NCBI GenBank assembly: GCA_964446285.1
Contig: CAYUNT010000137.1
Coordinates: 1 to 12,685, forward strand
Reading direction: 5' to 3'
Source: CAYUNT01 sp964446285
GTDB taxonomy: Bacteria; Sumerlaeota; Sumerlaeia; SLMS01; CAYUNT01
DNA length: 12,685 bases
Part shown: piece after piece, positions 12,540 through 12,685 of the stretch
Numbering within the stretch: position 1 is the first letter of the stretch
How the letters are laid out: the number at the start of each line of letters is the position of its first letter
Notes under the pieces: generated by a model
Databases searched by the model: none
The model's input: the letters and a program-made list of their open reading frames with translations, nothing else
What the model was told of the DNA's origin: nothing
Program-made: the position numbers and the translations under genes

Positions 12540-12685
12540 ACGCCCCATGCGTGGATCAAGCCCAAGAAACATCAAGAATTCCATGGCGTGGTTCTTTTTT
12601 GTTTGGTGCGCAATTTTGTTGCGGTGTTTTCGGGCGCATCTCATTTTTTTGCAGCGGTTGTAGGTGGGTTTGATGTTGTGGGAAT

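Noticed and set aside
12264..12644. 126-codon minus-strand frame overlapping the J-gene start
   Set aside because: Overlaps the J domain in another frame and shows no family resemblance.
12442..12685. Sigma-32-type promoter (CTTGAT-like boxes) before the J gene
   Set aside because: CTTGAT occurs, but no matching CCCCAT-type -10 box lies at a suitable distance downstream.

Overview
The window is a GC-rich bacterial chromosomal segment. All seven recognisable genes lie on the minus strand, so transcription runs from high to low coordinates: J-domain/TPR co-chaperone (12441-11611), Hsp70/DnaK (11439-9073), Hsp20 (8910-8479), Lon protease (8442-5467), Tat-exported PHP/DUF3604-type metallohydrolase (5433-2707), family-4 glycosyltransferase (2554-1331) and a small HRDC-domain protein (984-517). 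No rRNA, tRNA, CRISPR array, transposase or integrase is visible.

The core (about 5.4-12.4 kb) is a protein quality-control block. A J protein would deliver clients to Hsp70, Hsp20 would hold unfolding proteins, and Lon would degrade what cannot be rescued. Two of the four proteins depart strongly from the textbook form. The Hsp70 keeps a canonical ATPase and beta substrate-binding domain but has a divergent lid and a roughly 180-residue Pro/Ala/Glu-rich tail without the usual C-terminal motif. Lon has a roughly 105-residue N-terminal extension, a roughly 75-residue Pro/Ala/Ser linker before its protease domain, and a Lys/Arg-rich C-terminal tail. The J protein has TPR repeats in place of the zinc finger and C-terminal domains of DnaJ. 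No grpE, hrcA or CIRCE element is present. Hsp20, lon and the PHP gene are only 33-36 bp apart and may be co-transcribed.

The left part (1-5.4 kb) holds the exported hydrolase, the glycosyltransferase and the HRDC protein, separated by repeat-rich spacers. The first ~500 bases contain no gene but are dense in structured repeats: a 73-bp imperfect palindrome (17-89), a head-to-head pair of roughly 80-bp elements (arms from about 183 and up to 423), and a half copy of the first palindrome (442-487). Purine-rich 8-9 bp period repeats (CACAAAG/CGCAGAG type) flank the glycosyltransferase on both sides. A roughly 21-nt motif from the left-end repeats recurs just upstream of dnaK.

The organism is probably a diderm bacterium (Tat-exported hydrolase). 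The repeat style, GC content and long disordered protein tails resemble the PVC superphylum or related candidate phyla such as Sumerlaeota or Hydrogenedentota. This placement is inference from general familiarity and is weakly supported.
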